Assembly (NCBI GenBank): GCA_015143295.1
Contig: CM026574.1
Span: 9,674,938-9,738,937, forward strand
DNA length: 64,000 bases
Origin: Tetracentron sinense
Lineage: Eukaryota > Streptophyta > Magnoliopsida > Trochodendrales > Trochodendraceae
Direction of reading: 5' to 3'
Shown: piece after piece, positions 34,705-46,750 of the stretch
How the letters are laid out: each line of letters opens with the position of its first letter
Numbering within the stretch: the stretch's first letter is position 1
Made by a program: the position numbers and the translations under genes
The notes under the pieces: generated by a model
What the model was told of the DNA's origin: nothing
The model's database searches: none
What the model saw: only the letters and a program-made list of their open reading frames with translations

Positions 34705-35720
34705 GGCAACACCATAAATTGGAATCCTAATGTAACTTGGAAACAACTTTCCAATTAAACCAATCATAAATTCAGACATCACCCCATTATAATGTAACCA
34801 TCGGAGATTAGAGAATTGCTTGCAAGTTCTTTCTCACAATATATAATCCTTCCACAATCCGATATCATATATAAGCTTCCAAGATTATAACAATTCTATT
34901 GTCTAGTCTCTAGCTTATGAATATAACTATTTCTCATGATACTTTTTCATCGAACTGAACTCCCAAAACAATTTTGAAGAAACATTAGAAAAAAACTGAT
35001 ATATATACATATACTTTTCTATATTGAAAATATCAACTTCGATAAAGACCATTTTATCGGATAACACCAGTACTGGATTGTTGAGTTCAGTTCAACAAGT
35101 ATCATCTTGATATCAATATATCCAATTAAGGAGTAGTGGATTCCTTATTGAGTGTTTACACACTTCTCCAAACACTGTGTACATGACTCAACGTACCTGG
35201 AGTTATTCCTGTGTATTGGGCATTGCCGATTGACACATCAAAGTCATATAGACAGATGTTTGAGAAAATGTTAACCTCTCACTTCTAAAGATAATTTTTC
35301 GAATGGATAACCCTAATACAATCTGATAGTGTATTCCATAAGGTATCCACTAGTGACCCGTTCAGAATTATGTACTTACTATATATACTCACATGTTAGT
35401 CAAGAGTCAACACTCTCTATGAATGAGATTCATCATGCTATCTTATAGAACTACACATGTGAATCCATGATGAAGTACAACGCCCAATTAGTACTCTAGA
35501 GGCTTAAAACATTATTGGGTTTAAAAGGAACTGGAAAATCTTATCTCCTCGCAATCTCTACATGATTTTCCTACAATGTTACCCAAGGAACCTTATGTTA
35601 TCATCAAATGAAACATTAACAATTATAAATACCCTTTATATATAGTTGTTTGAATGTGATATTTCTCTAATCAACATAGTAAAGTCTTATATTGGCTTTC
35701 GAGGGCATATAAATCCAACA
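34705..35720 (-). mobile_element. LTR-like segment, about 1.0 kb, opposite orientation
   Basis: On the minus strand it starts TGTTGGATTTATATGCCC at 35720 and runs to about 34705, ending near ATTCCAATTTATGGTGTT. It resembles copia LTRs of the TGTTGG type. No internal region is attached. Edges and target duplication are unconfirmed. Confidence 0.5.
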
Positions 35721-36819
35721 CGTTTCTGGATGTGTATGTGTTGGGCGTGTATGTTTTGGATGTGAATGTGACCAGCTGGATGACAACATATCATTAATTT
35801 AGATAAACAATAAATCATTAGAGTGTAGAGGTACTTATCGTGTGGTGTGGCGCAGAAGGATCCGATGGTGGAGAGCATCCAGGTGGGCATGGCTGATCCA
35901 GGTGTATGGACCCGAATTTAATTCCTCAATTTTACGCTGATTGATTCAATTTCTAGAGAAATGTGTCTAATTTTAATACATTATTCATATGGAAAATTAA
36001 TGTTTGATATCTTGAATTAGAAAACTCATTTGTTTTATTCATTTTAGCTCGTTCCAATGAATAAATTGCATGAAATAGAAGATAAATAAAAAATAGCAAA
36101 GACTTACAAAAATAAAATAAAAATAAAAGGGATCAGCGACTGGCTAATCGATTGTCACGCTCCAAAATACCTCTACGAGTTAGGATACTTTGGCGACGTG
36201 ACTTATCCTTCAAACCATCTTGCAAGAGTATACAAGGCAAGCTAAATAGTGAACTGAAAATTTCTTTAATGACTTAACTGTATTCCAAGTGCAATTGATT
36301 ACAATACCTGAAGATAAACTAAGACATGTACATAAAATCCTTAACTCGAGTTACCAACTCAAGGGATACACTCATCCCAAAAATAAACCCAAAATACATG
36401 TCTGTCTCACTCAACCCAACCATTAGCCACATGCCAACACTCCTAACATCCGGATGATAATCCCGAGCAAGCTCTTACTCTCCATGAATCGCCTTGATTC
36501 AAGGACCCAGAGCATATGTAACGAACTGTGAATCTGCCGACATCAATATGTACGACTGAGTATGGAATACTTAGGGAGTATAAGCTACTAGCTAACAATA
36601 GTAATAACAATAATGTGTCATACATGGTACAATTCATCATCACATATACATAATTAGAGTGCGGAAACAAAAACAAAATAACAAATATAAATCTAGAACC
36701 TCATATTACAAATCATATCTTAGGTCCATGCTTTAACTAAAACATATATCAATTACCTTGTGAGTCTTGTGAGTTTCTTGTGCGTCTTATGAATCTTATG
36801 ATTTCCTTATACATCTTGT

Positions 36820-37390
36820 CTTATATGGCTAGTACCCGAACTATGAAATGGATGGACATACTAGCGGCTTGTTATTCTTGCTTGTCTTGTTTAACTAGTA
36901 CCTGAACTATGAAATAGACGAACATACTAGGATCTTGTCTTGTTTTATTAGTACCCGAACTATGAAATGGATGGACATACTAGCGTCTTGTTATTCTTGC
37001 TTGTCTTGTTTAACTAGCACCCGAACTATGAAATGGACGGGCATACTAGGTTCTTATCTTGTTTAACTAGCACCCGAACTATGAAATGGACGGGCATACT
37101 AGGTTCTTATCTTGTTTAACTAGTACCCGAACAATGAAATGGACAGACATACTAGGATCTTATCTTGTTTTATTAGTAGCCGAACTATGAAATAGATGGA
37201 CATACTAAAGTCTTGTTATTCTTACTTGTCTTGTTTAACTAGCACCCGAACTATGAAATGGACGGACATACTAGGTTCTTGTCTTGTTTAACTAGTGCCT
37301 GAACTATGAAATGGACGGACATACTAGGTTCTTGTTTTGTTTAACTAGTACCCGAACTATGAAATGGACGGACATACTAGCGGCTTGTCA
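36820..37390. repeat. Minisatellite, 53-66 bp period, about 10 units
   Basis: Units read ACTAGTACCCGAACTATGAA, ATGGACGGACATACTAG and a CTTGTCTTGTTT spacer. Longer units add TTATTCTTGCTTG. It is internal to the solo LTR. Confidence 0.9.
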
Positions 37391-38291
37391 TTCTTGTTAT
37401 GAATTACATGTCTTGCTTTTTCTTATTTCTTCATATACATATACTTGATAATCTCAGTTCATGCATGCATAGGTGCGTATGTGTAACAATTGTGGAATCA
37501 TAGTGACATGAATTAATAAAGCATCATATAACATTTCTACATTTCCATAGACATGAGGAATTTAAGGAAAACATATAAAACATTTGATCCAATTTACTAG
37601 GTTAGGAAAACTCCTTAAATCATGCTGTCATGGTCTTATTTTAATCATTGTTCGTGCATTTCATCAAACACGTGCATTTCATGTTTGCATCGTCTTAGAT
37701 TCTAAAACCAATACGTGCATTTCATCAAACACCTAGTCTGCATTCATTATGTATACATTACCCTTCCCCATTTTCATCACCCAACATTCATCCCAATCCA
37801 CAATTCCATTATCATTTAGGTTCACCGTCATATTTTAGAGCACATAATTAATAGATTTCAAGAAAATGAGTATACAAGCTCAATCCATGCACATAAAGTT
37901 AACTTTTCACATTTGGGGAAAATATTGATTGATCTCATGAACATAGAATATACCTATTAAATAAATAATCATTCTTAAGAAGATCTAGGTTATTGCTAAG
38001 CTAGCTAGGAGGGTGTATTAACCTTGATGATAATTCTAAATCTTGAAGAAAGCCCCTTGATTTGAAAATCCCAAACTTGAGGAGGAAGATCTTACTTGAG
38101 TGAGGATGATCCAAGCTTGATCTTGAGTTATTCTTTCTTCAATCCACAATCCTCCTTTGGAAAAATCCTCAATCTTCTTTCTCTCCTCTCAATTTCTCTT
38201 AGGTTTAGGTGATCCCAAAAAAATGGAATCTTATTTACAGGCAAGAGGTAGAAACCCTCAAAAAAATTTACACAAAAATTCTAATTCGTGC

Positions 38292-38452
38292 GCCTACAAT
38301 CGTTCGTAGGCTTCCTACGATCGATCGTAAGTTGGCCAGTGGGTTTCTAGCATTTTCTGGGCTTTACGATCGATTGTAGCAACTCTACGATCGTTTGTAG
38401 TGCTGCTATGATCGTTTGTAGGTCTTATACGAACGATCGCAACTTTTGCAGA
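38292..38452. repeat. Cluster of CTACGATCGATCGTAG-type palindromic words
   Basis: Five to six imperfect palindromes (CTACAATCGTTCGTAG, CCTACGATCGATCGTAAG, TTACGATCGATTGTAG, CTACGATCGTTTGTAG, CTATGATCGTTTGTAG, TACGAACGATCGCA) are spaced about 25-45 bp apart. They are GC-rich against an AT-rich background. Confidence 0.8.
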
Positions 38453-41400
38453 AAGTTTCTAGATTTTTTACGTTTTTGTATTTTGGCCATAACGTTTGAC
38501 TCGCTCATCGGATTTTGACAATTCAACTTGCGTTGGACTTTTCTTTCGAAGAGGAACAACTTTTATGTTTTGGACAATTTCCAATTCTTCTTTATTCATG
38601 GACCAGTTTGCCCCTAAAGTTGATTGGTTTGAAACTGGGTTCAGCAGCCCAGATTTTCAACCGATTTGATTTCGGAAATCGGATGTTTACCCTATCTTAG
38701 ACTAAGAATATGGAAAAATAGTAAAAATGAACCTCGAAGAGGGTTCCAATACCTTTCCAAAAATTTAAGAATCACTTGATTCCGACCAGCGGTGACAAAA
38801 CTATGCTTCCCTAAAGTTAAGGGAATGCGAAGACTTTTTTCTTCTTTTCAACTTTGATCATATTTTGATCACTTTGAGTGTTTCACACTCTTGTTTTAAC
38901 ACCCTTAATTTATTCATAAAGGTCCTTAGGACACCCTAACACAATCCAATTGCTTCGAGTAATCTTACTCTTTACTTCATCACCTACACACCTCAAGTAA
39001 TGTATACTCTTTGCTTAACTCCCAAGGACTTAGTTTCCTATTCTTGGTTTCAACACCCCGAACATACACCACACCCATTCCTACTCCATTCTCCTAACTC
39101 ACGACCCTAGGTTCTTAAACCAAACTAAGGTAACCTGTTGGGCACAACCCATATGCATGAGAGGCCCCGACCGCTATAAAATCCCTTAATTTGACACTAT
39201 TCACAGCCCTATTCACTTAACGCTTAGAGTATGTCTTTATACTCTTTGAATGCTTTCCCAAAGACCTTACACCACTTGATTCATATACTAACTCACATCA
39301 CACTCTATCATGAGGAACCCTTACTTTCATTAACCATACCCAACTTATAATAAGGTCTTTAACCCTTCCAATACTAGTGTCATCGGTACTATTCACAGTG
39401 CATGTGAACTTGGTTTTCACCCCTAAGACTCGTAACACACCAAATCTTTAACTCATACCATACATATCACATGGTTTTCACAACCATGAGCTCCCCTTAG
39501 CATTAACCCAATGCTAAGATCACATGGAAGGCCTTGGCTTGAACACACCCAGTGCAAAACACTATTCACTCATATGATTAGTATTCGTAGAAAATCCGAG
39601 GCGCTACATCGATCGCCTACCGGCGGGGATCGCCCGAAGTTGGGATTTTCTCGGAATTCGCGTTTTCTAACTTTTTGAGTCCCTTTGAGTCCCAAACTCT
39701 ATATATACATCTCAAACTCGATAATTAGGATTTCAAAAGCATTCTAAACCTAAAGGAGAGGAAAAAATAGAGTTTCTAAGAGTTCAAAAGGGAAGAAACC
39801 GAAAGAGTTCAATGATTCGATCAGCAAAAGACTCGAAAATCAAGATTAAGCCTTATTCACAAGCGATAGATAGTAGGGAAGCGATCAGGTAAGGTAAATA
39901 GTTATCAATTTCTTAAATATAAATCTAAAAGAAGAGTTAAAAGAGATAGATCTAAGTAAAAACATGAAAATAATAAGATCTATGGATTTATATTATCTCT
40001 AATGCATCGTTTCATCAATGGTTAAAGTAAGATGTGAATAATATGATTAGGATGTGAATAATTATGTTTATATTTTGATTATGCTTCAAGAAGAAGATTG
40101 ATAATTTATGATGGACGTATGTGGACATATGAGGAAGAATTGATGAATTCTTGGAGTTGAATGGAATGTATGAAGGAGTTGAATGATGAATATGAACTCT
40201 TTGTGATATTAGGTTTACATGATATTGTAATTTTTGGATATGCTTGATGAGATTTACGATTGATAAATTATGTGTGTATTCATGATCCCAATCTTGATTA
40301 AAAACTCGTTGTTGATATTTAAATTAAACTGTGAATTGTGTTTGTTGAAAAATAAATTATGATTAAAGTCTGTTAAATTGTGAGAAATATGAATGTTATT
40401 TCATGCTTATTTTATGTTGTCATACATGATATATTTTTGGTTGAAGAAACCTTTGATGAGGGTTTTTACCACCCTTCATACATTATCCGGCACAGACGGC
40501 TTACTTACTTTGACATAATTATTGCATTTTTTATGGTAGTCGGTGGTGCAAAACCCATCATGCATCAACACATTTGTGTCTTTTTTTTTTCTTACTTACT
40601 TACTTTACCTTTATCTTACTGGTGTCCTTATTAGTGCTCTTAAGTCTTTCTTTATACATGTGCGTGTTTTGCAATGGTGAGTGCACAGTGATACACACTC
40701 GGGGTAAATTTTACCTAAGACTATTAGTCAAGGATCATGTGAAATCTCATCATAGCATCCCATTAGTATTTTAACTTCTGACCCAATGCATGTTGATGTG
40801 TTTTTTTAAAATAGTAAAGTAAAAAAGTAGAAAAAATATGAAAAGTAAGAAAAAAAAAAAGAAAATAAGAAAATGAACGACATAATATTCTCACATGTTA
40901 TTGTCTACACTCAGATTTACGTATGAGAACTGAAGTAGAACTATCACATGTATACATGCTAATGTTTAAAATATTGTTTTCTATAGTTTGTTATATAGAC
41001 ATAGTAACTTGTTACTCAGTCGATAACTTTATTGTCGGCAAGTTTTGATTTTGATATTTATGCACCCGAACCATGGGAAAAGAAAGAGTATATCACAAAA
41101 CCAGAAGGTGATCGTCCTGAAGAAAAACAGGATCTCGATCGATCACCATATTATTGAGTTTTGGTTTATTAGTAGTGGTTTGAATTATAAAAGAATTGTA
41201 ATTGAAGATTATTTTAGATTTATGTTTAGTTTGGTTTGACAGTTAAGGATCTTGAAGGATGATTCAATTTATTTATGTTCAGTTGATTAACAATTTTAAA
41301 TTGAGGTTTGTTTAAAATATTAAATGTTAATTAATTGATGAAATTTTGAAGTTCGGAATTTAGTATGTCTTTACTGCTTATAACATGATGATATGATAAG

Positions 41401-41564
41401 TAAGCCACGTGGCAAAGATCTCATATTCTCCTAGGGGGATTTTGGGGCGTGACACCGAGAGAGTGTCGAGTGGCCGTGATTGATCGTGGAGAGCATTAAC
41501 ATGGCTGATCATCGTGATGGTGCCGATTACGACGATCATTATAGGGACATTGAATTAGTTGGTA

Positions 41565-41895
41565 GTGACATTGTAATGGTGTCGATCATGGCCATCATTG
41601 ATTGCTTATATGGTGTGATCATCAGTGGAGATCCATCACTTCGATGAAGTGATCATCTACTTCAACCCTTCAGGGTCAAGATTCTTTGATAGAATGGACC
41701 GAGCCCCCATCCTTCTTCCTTTCCTCTCATTTCTTTTCTTCTTTCCCGTCTTTGGTTGGTTTCACGCATCCATTAATAGGAAGCCAGCAGGAAACCCCCT
41801 CGAACCCTTATGTACTCACTAAAGATCTTTTGAGATATTTAGTGAGTCGGATACCAATTTTATCCCTAAGTTGATTTTTAACCCCCACAGTTTGT
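41565..41895 (+). repeat. Dispersed direct repeat, copy 2
   Basis: Counterpart of 32725-33095. The match fades after ATTTTTAACCC at about 41885. The two open frames in it are repeat-derived. Confidence 0.75.
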
Positions 41896-42284
41896 TTGTG
41901 TGGGCTTTGTTTGATATTTTGTAAATAGGATTGATTCCTTTATTCTAGTTAGGAATACTTGGTGCATCTGTGAATGAGTATTGGGTTATTCCTATCCTTA
42001 TTACTTGCACAACTTTTCTAGTTTGGTTTAGAGTCTTGACCAAAAGCCCGTCTAGATTTGGTTTTTTTCCATTTTATTTGTCAGGTTCTTTTAGAGTCAC
42101 TCATACTTGTCTATTTTCTTGAGCGATTCATTCTTGCTAGGTTCATGCGAGTCGTTCAACCCTGTTGACTCACTCGAGTCATTGCTTCCTTTTTCACCCA
42201 TTAGAGTTTGCCAACCCTGATGACTTATACGGGTCACTCATCCCTTGTCGACTCATCTGAGTCACCCAATCCTAAAAACTAAGG

Positions 42285-42400
42285 TTATATTATTAAACCC
42301 CAAGGGTTAGTGAATCTTGAGCACAATTAATAGGGATTAAAAGGGTCATGTGCGAGTTCAATCGCAATTGACCGTGATCCAATCTCTTTCTACAAATCTC
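42285..42400. repeat. Half copy of the Mutator-like MITE
   Basis: Contains CCCCAAGGGTTAGTGAATCT and GAGTTCAATCGCAATTGACC, the right half of the family unit, next to the complete copy. Confidence 0.6.
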
Positions 42401-42515
42401 CAAAAAAAAAAAGAAATCAAATTTGTTTTCCAGTTTGTAAGGAGTCTGGATCTTGTCCAATTGCAATTGAAATCAAATAAATCACTCACATAGCACTTTT
42501 TATTGTCCTTTTAAT

Positions 42516-42827
42516 GAGATCAGATCACATAGATAATCATGATTGAACTTAGGGAGAGTTCAATCGCATCCACAGGTCAACACGTGCACCTTTTAACCCT
42601 TATTAACTGCAGGTAATATTCACTAACTCTTAAGATTCAATAATCTAACTTTGGTTTTTTAAGAAAAAAAAAATATAAACAGAGAGCCTAAGTTTAGATT
42701 GTTGAACCCTAAGAATTAGTGAATCTTACCCACAATTAATAATAGGGATTAAAAAGAACATGTGTTGACGTATAGATGTGATTGAACTCTCCTCAAGTTC
42801 AATCGTGATTGGCTATGAATTGATCTC
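42516..42827. mobile_element. Mutator-like foldback MITE, intact ends
   Basis: Long inverted arms start GAGATCAGATCACATAG on the left and GAGATCAATTCATAGCC from the right, and continue as TGATTGAACT..GAGAGTTCAATC. A perfect 9-bp target duplication, CCTTTTAAT, lies at 42507-42515 and 42828-42836, which points to Mutator-type transposition. Half copies of the same family lie on both sides (about 42285-42400 and 42915-43060). Confidence 0.8.
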
Positions 42828-42914
42828 CCTTTTAATTGCCTTTTAACCTCCTATTAATAAGTTTTAATCATTAGTTAATATTTTGATAATATTTTATTTT
42901 TTAGAAAACCAAAC

Positions 42915-43060
42915 AATTATTGAATCCTAAGGGCTATTAAATCTTAACCAAAGTTAACGAGTGCTAAAAAAAAAAGACACGTGTTGACTTATGGGTGTGA
43001 TTGAACTATCTTGAGTTCAATGGCAACCGATTAAGATCCAACTCGTTTGGAATCCATCTC
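42915..43060. repeat. Half copy of the Mutator-like MITE
   Basis: Contains ATTGAATCCTAAGGGCTATT, GACACGTGTTGACTTATGGG and TGTGATTGAACTATC, the same half unit as 42285-42400. Confidence 0.6.
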
Positions 43061-45049
43061 CTTTCCAATTGCAATTGAACTTGGTGCACTTAAAGAGCCA
43101 TTTTAACTGTCCTTTTGATTGCTCTTTTCACGCTGGTTCACAATTCCTTCATTTCCTTCATTAGTCAAGTCCTTTTGAAGTGAGTTCGTGAACTCTTACG
43201 ACACTTTGGTGGTAACAGTTAAAAAAAAAAAACAAAAACAAGTTTTAACATTTTAGGATTAACATTTCTTTTAGAAAAACCAATGTTAAGGTGGCGTTTG
43301 GTTAGACTTCCTCCTGACTTTTGGGCTTCAGGAAGTGGAAAGTCTAGGATAAATGTGTTTGGTTAGCAACTTTCGAAATAACTTCCCGTGGAAGTAAAAA
43401 TTCATGGAAGTTGATATATCTGCTTCCCGAGAAAGCAGGTGCAGGTAGCTTCCCACGGAAGTAGCTACTTCGAATTTTCGCGGGAAGTTGGCGGGACTTC
43501 TAATTTTACGGAAAAAAAAATTCGATGACGCTTTCAACTCATCTCAAAGGGTACCAAAGACTGAGAAAGATAAACACGGTTTTTTTTTTTTTTTAGGGTT
43601 TCAGAGATCGAAACCCAACCCATGTTTCTCTCTAATTCCTCCGCCTCTGCTCGTCTCTGATTCCTCCGCCTCTGTTCATCTGTGATCTCGCCGGCGCTCT
43701 GAAGGAAGCTCACCGGTAAGTCGTCTTCTCCGGTGATCGAAACTTTTGTTTTTATCTCTGGTTTTTTTTTACGGTTTCAGAGATCAAAACCCTTGTTGCT
43801 CTTTGTTTTTTTTAGGGTTTTAGAGATTGAAACTCTTGTTACTCTCTGGTTTTTTTTTCTTCATCTCTGTCCATTAGTAATCGAGATCGGGTTTTTTTTT
43901 TTCATCTTTGGTTAGGGTTTCTCTTTGCTCTATTGCCTCTGCTCGTCTGTAATTCCGATTCCTTAGATTCATGCGAGGATCTAGATTTGAGCAGGTCAGT
44001 TCTTCAAAATTTAAAAATTTAAAAATTAAAAAAAAAATTATTGTTATCTTGCTTTATCATTATCCATCTTGAATCTGAATTTTTTTCCCTTTAAAATAAG
44101 AAAAAGAATAAAATATCGGAGATTCTTTGTCTGGATCTGTATTTTCTTCTCTATGATTCAGGCTATCTTTATTGTATATGAGTTTGATTGATTGAAGAAT
44201 TTCTGGATAATAGTTTATTGCTTTTCAATCGAAGTGTTCTTGTTTCCATCGAAGAGATTTGTTTGGGACTTTTTGTACTTAAGTGGCTTTGCTGTCCGAG
44301 GAGAGGATAGATTTCTGGTGTTTTTATCAAGGTTTTCTCTGCTTTTTTTCTTCAAGTGATGAAAATTTCAGTTTTTGTTCTCTTTGGTTGATTGAGGATT
44401 GGAAGGAGTTTGAAGCTTTTTGAAGGTCTTGATTTAGGTCACTTGAAGAGACAGGTATCTCATGCAACTGAAAACTGATCATTGAGTAGAAATATTCCTC
44501 TTTTTCTTCTTCATCTCTGTTTTGATTGTTTCTGTGAGATGTTTCGTTGTTTATTTTAAAATGTAAATCTCTACCTGTGATTGTGACTGTAAGAGATTTA
44601 TTGTTTCAGTTTAATCTTAATCTTTTTCAAATTTTAAAATGTAAAGCTCGTTAGATAAACACGGTTTAGATAGCTTTCAAAACTCTAACCCAAAGTGCGT
44701 TTGGTTGCTGGATAATCCGCCACCCTTGCTTCGCCAGTAAGAATAGGAGCTTATGTTAGCTTTCTTTTATTTTACTGCTTAATATTTTTTTTTTATGATG
44801 CCCATAACAGAAGTTTTTGTTAATTTGATTATTTATACATGTAAGTATTGAATGGAAGATGACTCTTGAATGTAGCCAAAGACAAGATCATCGAAAATTT
44901 ATTGTCGTTTTACTGTTCTTGAAAACCCATGTTATTAGTTAATAGATTTTCCCTTTCTGCAATATCATGTCCATGCAATATAGTTTAGTTGGAGATTTCA
45001 TTGAGCAACAGCTTAGCTATGCTTTATACATAAATCTAGAAACCATAAC

Positions 45050-45840
45050 AGAGAACATCTTCAAAACCTCATCTGTTTGACAAAGTTGCGGAAAACATCT
45101 TTTCATCCGTTCGACTAAGTCCTCGAAATTCTTCGAAGTTCGTCAGCGTTTGCTAACACCCTGGTCCAATCCTAAACCAACCTTCCAAAAATCCCATATT
45201 CAACTCTGGTTGTCAAACTGATCAGAAAAGTAAGGCCAGCACAGAAATGGAACTCCCATGCTTAGACTCTCAGTGGCTGAGTTCCCAGTTCCAACCACAA
45301 TGTGTTGAGAAACAAGCCATACAAGGGGAGCTAGCACATTCTCTTGAATTGCCCACTGCCCAACCAACCATCTTTCCATGACCATGTGCTCTTGTCTTTG
45401 AAGCCATCTAAGTATTTACGGTGATGGACCTATCGATGAGGTCTGACCGAACAACCCATAAAAATGGTTACCGACAAATTTGAGGCCAAGTGCTAGTTCA
45501 TCAAATTGGTACTAGTTGTAGTTTATATCAAGCCAACTTAAGCAAGTTTATAGCCGGATGGGTAGGAGGTCTGGAATCAAGTCATAAACTGTAGGGTCAA
45601 GTTCATGGAATGAGTTGCAAAGAAGGCAGTTGGAAGCTTTTGACAGCTTGGTTGATGGTGAGGACAAACCTGAAGATGGTTTTTTGCATGATCAGGTCGC
45701 CCAGGCAGTTCCACATGAACTCCGCGGTGCTCATGGCAGCCATTCCTATCTAGTCACTTCTTTTCTCCAGGTTATCATCTTCCTATCTAGTCACTCTTTG
45801 GTAGAGTCTGAACCTGCTGGTACTGGTGTTTGTGGAAATT
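45050..45840 (-). pseudogene. UDP-glycosyltransferase pseudogene (UGT83A1-like)
   Basis: Minus-strand pieces in collinear order match a family-1 plant glycosyltransferase. MAAMSTAEFMWNCLGDLIMQ (about 45745) and an INQAVKSFQLPS-type stretch come first. Then come HELDPTVYDLIPDLLPI, FDELALGLKFVGNHF, and the PSPG sugar-donor box QWAIQENVL..LSMGVPFLCWPYFSDQFDN (45200-45385), with IWDFWKVGLGLDQGV after it. The PSPG box has lost the HCGWNS core (it reads TGNSATES), and frames are broken between blocks. About half of the usual 450-470 residues remain. It lies inside the Harbinger element, so it was captured, or the element inserted around it. UGT83A1 affinity is from memory of the family. Confidence 0.75.
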
Positions 45841-46292
45841 AAGGAACAGGCCAAGAAGCACTACAAAGAACTGGCATTCACCAACACTAGAGTTTATGTA
45901 ATCTATGCAGATTTGTCTCAAGCTCCTATCGGCCTGAGCTTATGCAACACAGATTTATGGTTAATGAATCTTTCTAATCATTTTGACTAAACCGTAGATG
46001 GATGCCTATGATGAGTACTTGTCAACAAATCCATCAGTTTGAAATGGAAAACTACTCATGAAACACGCAGGTAGCAGCTACAATATAGTTATTTGATAAT
46101 GTTTGCTATTTATTACACAGTACAGTGCTTAAGTATCTTTGTTTGGGCAAGTAATTAAAATATGGTTACTGAAACAACATTTGTTGATTTCCCTTTGGTA
46201 GAGGAAGGAAAGGAATTTAATATGAACAAACTTATGGTAGTTTGAGTTTATGTAAATGAAATATTTCTTAAAGCAATTTAATGTTGATGCAG

Positions 46293-46750
46293 GTAAGTAT
46301 TACATTGTTGATGCCGGCTATCCTAACATGACTGGGTTTCTTGCTCCCTACCGCGGTATTCGATATCATCTTCAAGACTTTCGTCGTGGAAATGCGAGAA
46401 GAACGGCAAAAGAAAAATTCAATTACATTCATTCCTCACTTCGGAATGTAATTGAACGTTGCTTCGGCGTGCTAAAAGCCCGCTTTCCGATCTTGAAGCA
46501 AATGTCACCTTACTCCTTGACCACCCAAAGAGATATAGTTGTTGCTACAATGACTATCCACAATTTCATCAAGCAAGAGGCCGTAAATGATAAGCTCTTT
46601 TGTGAATATGAAGATGATGCTTGGGTTAATGAAGAAGCTGATGAAGAAAATGGAGCTAACACGGGAGATATTATCCTCCAACATGAGGACGAAGAGATGG
46701 GTGCATATAGAGATAGACTTGCACAAGCCTGTGATGAAGTCTATGATTGA
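46293..46750 (+). CDS. PIF/Harbinger transposase, C-terminal exon (DDE_Tnp_4 type)
   Basis: An open exon follows a TTGATGCAG acceptor and ends at TGA 46748-46750. It carries YYIVDAGYPNMTGFLAPYRG, IRYHLQDF, HSSLRNVIERCFGVLKARFP and MTIHNFIKQE, the hallmark C-terminal motifs of plant Harbinger transposases, then an acidic tail. The frame is uninterrupted over about 150 codons. The N-terminal catalytic part was not found upstream, so the protein is unlikely to be active alone. Confidence 0.85.

Larger units (their letters stand above)
36153..39608 (+). mobile_element. Solo LTR, about 3.46 kb, nested
   Basis: It starts TGTCACGCTCCAAAATACC and ends GAGGCGCTACA. A perfect 5-bp target duplication, TCGAT, lies at 36148-36152 and 39609-39613, cut out of an ATCGATCG word of the older LTR around it. 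It includes a 53-66 bp minisatellite (36820-37390) and a palindromic word cluster (38292-38452). A relative begins at 61696. Confidence 0.85.
35903..41454 (-). mobile_element. Solo LTR of the TGTCACGCCCC family, split by a second LTR
   Basis: On the minus strand it starts TGTCACGCCCCAAAATCCC at 41454. Subtracting the nested LTR (36153-39608 plus duplication) leaves about 2.09 kb, close to the 1.99 kb of the related LTR at 26346-28339. The left end near 35903 (TGTATGGACCC) is inferred. The candidate target duplications (CCAGG and CCGAG) do not match exactly. Confidence 0.55.

Noticed and set aside
36820-37390. CRISPR-like regular repeats
   Set aside because: Unit length varies, the spacers are related to each other, and the array lies inside a plant LTR, so it is a minisatellite.
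45615-45842. Plus-strand 75-codon open frame
   Set aside because: The opposite strand carries the glycosyltransferase similarity, so this is its shadow.
45836-45995. Plus-strand frame beginning EIKEQAKKHYKELAF
   Set aside because: It looks protein-like over 50 codons but I recognise no family, and it overlaps the edge of the UGT pseudogene. Not enough for a gene call.
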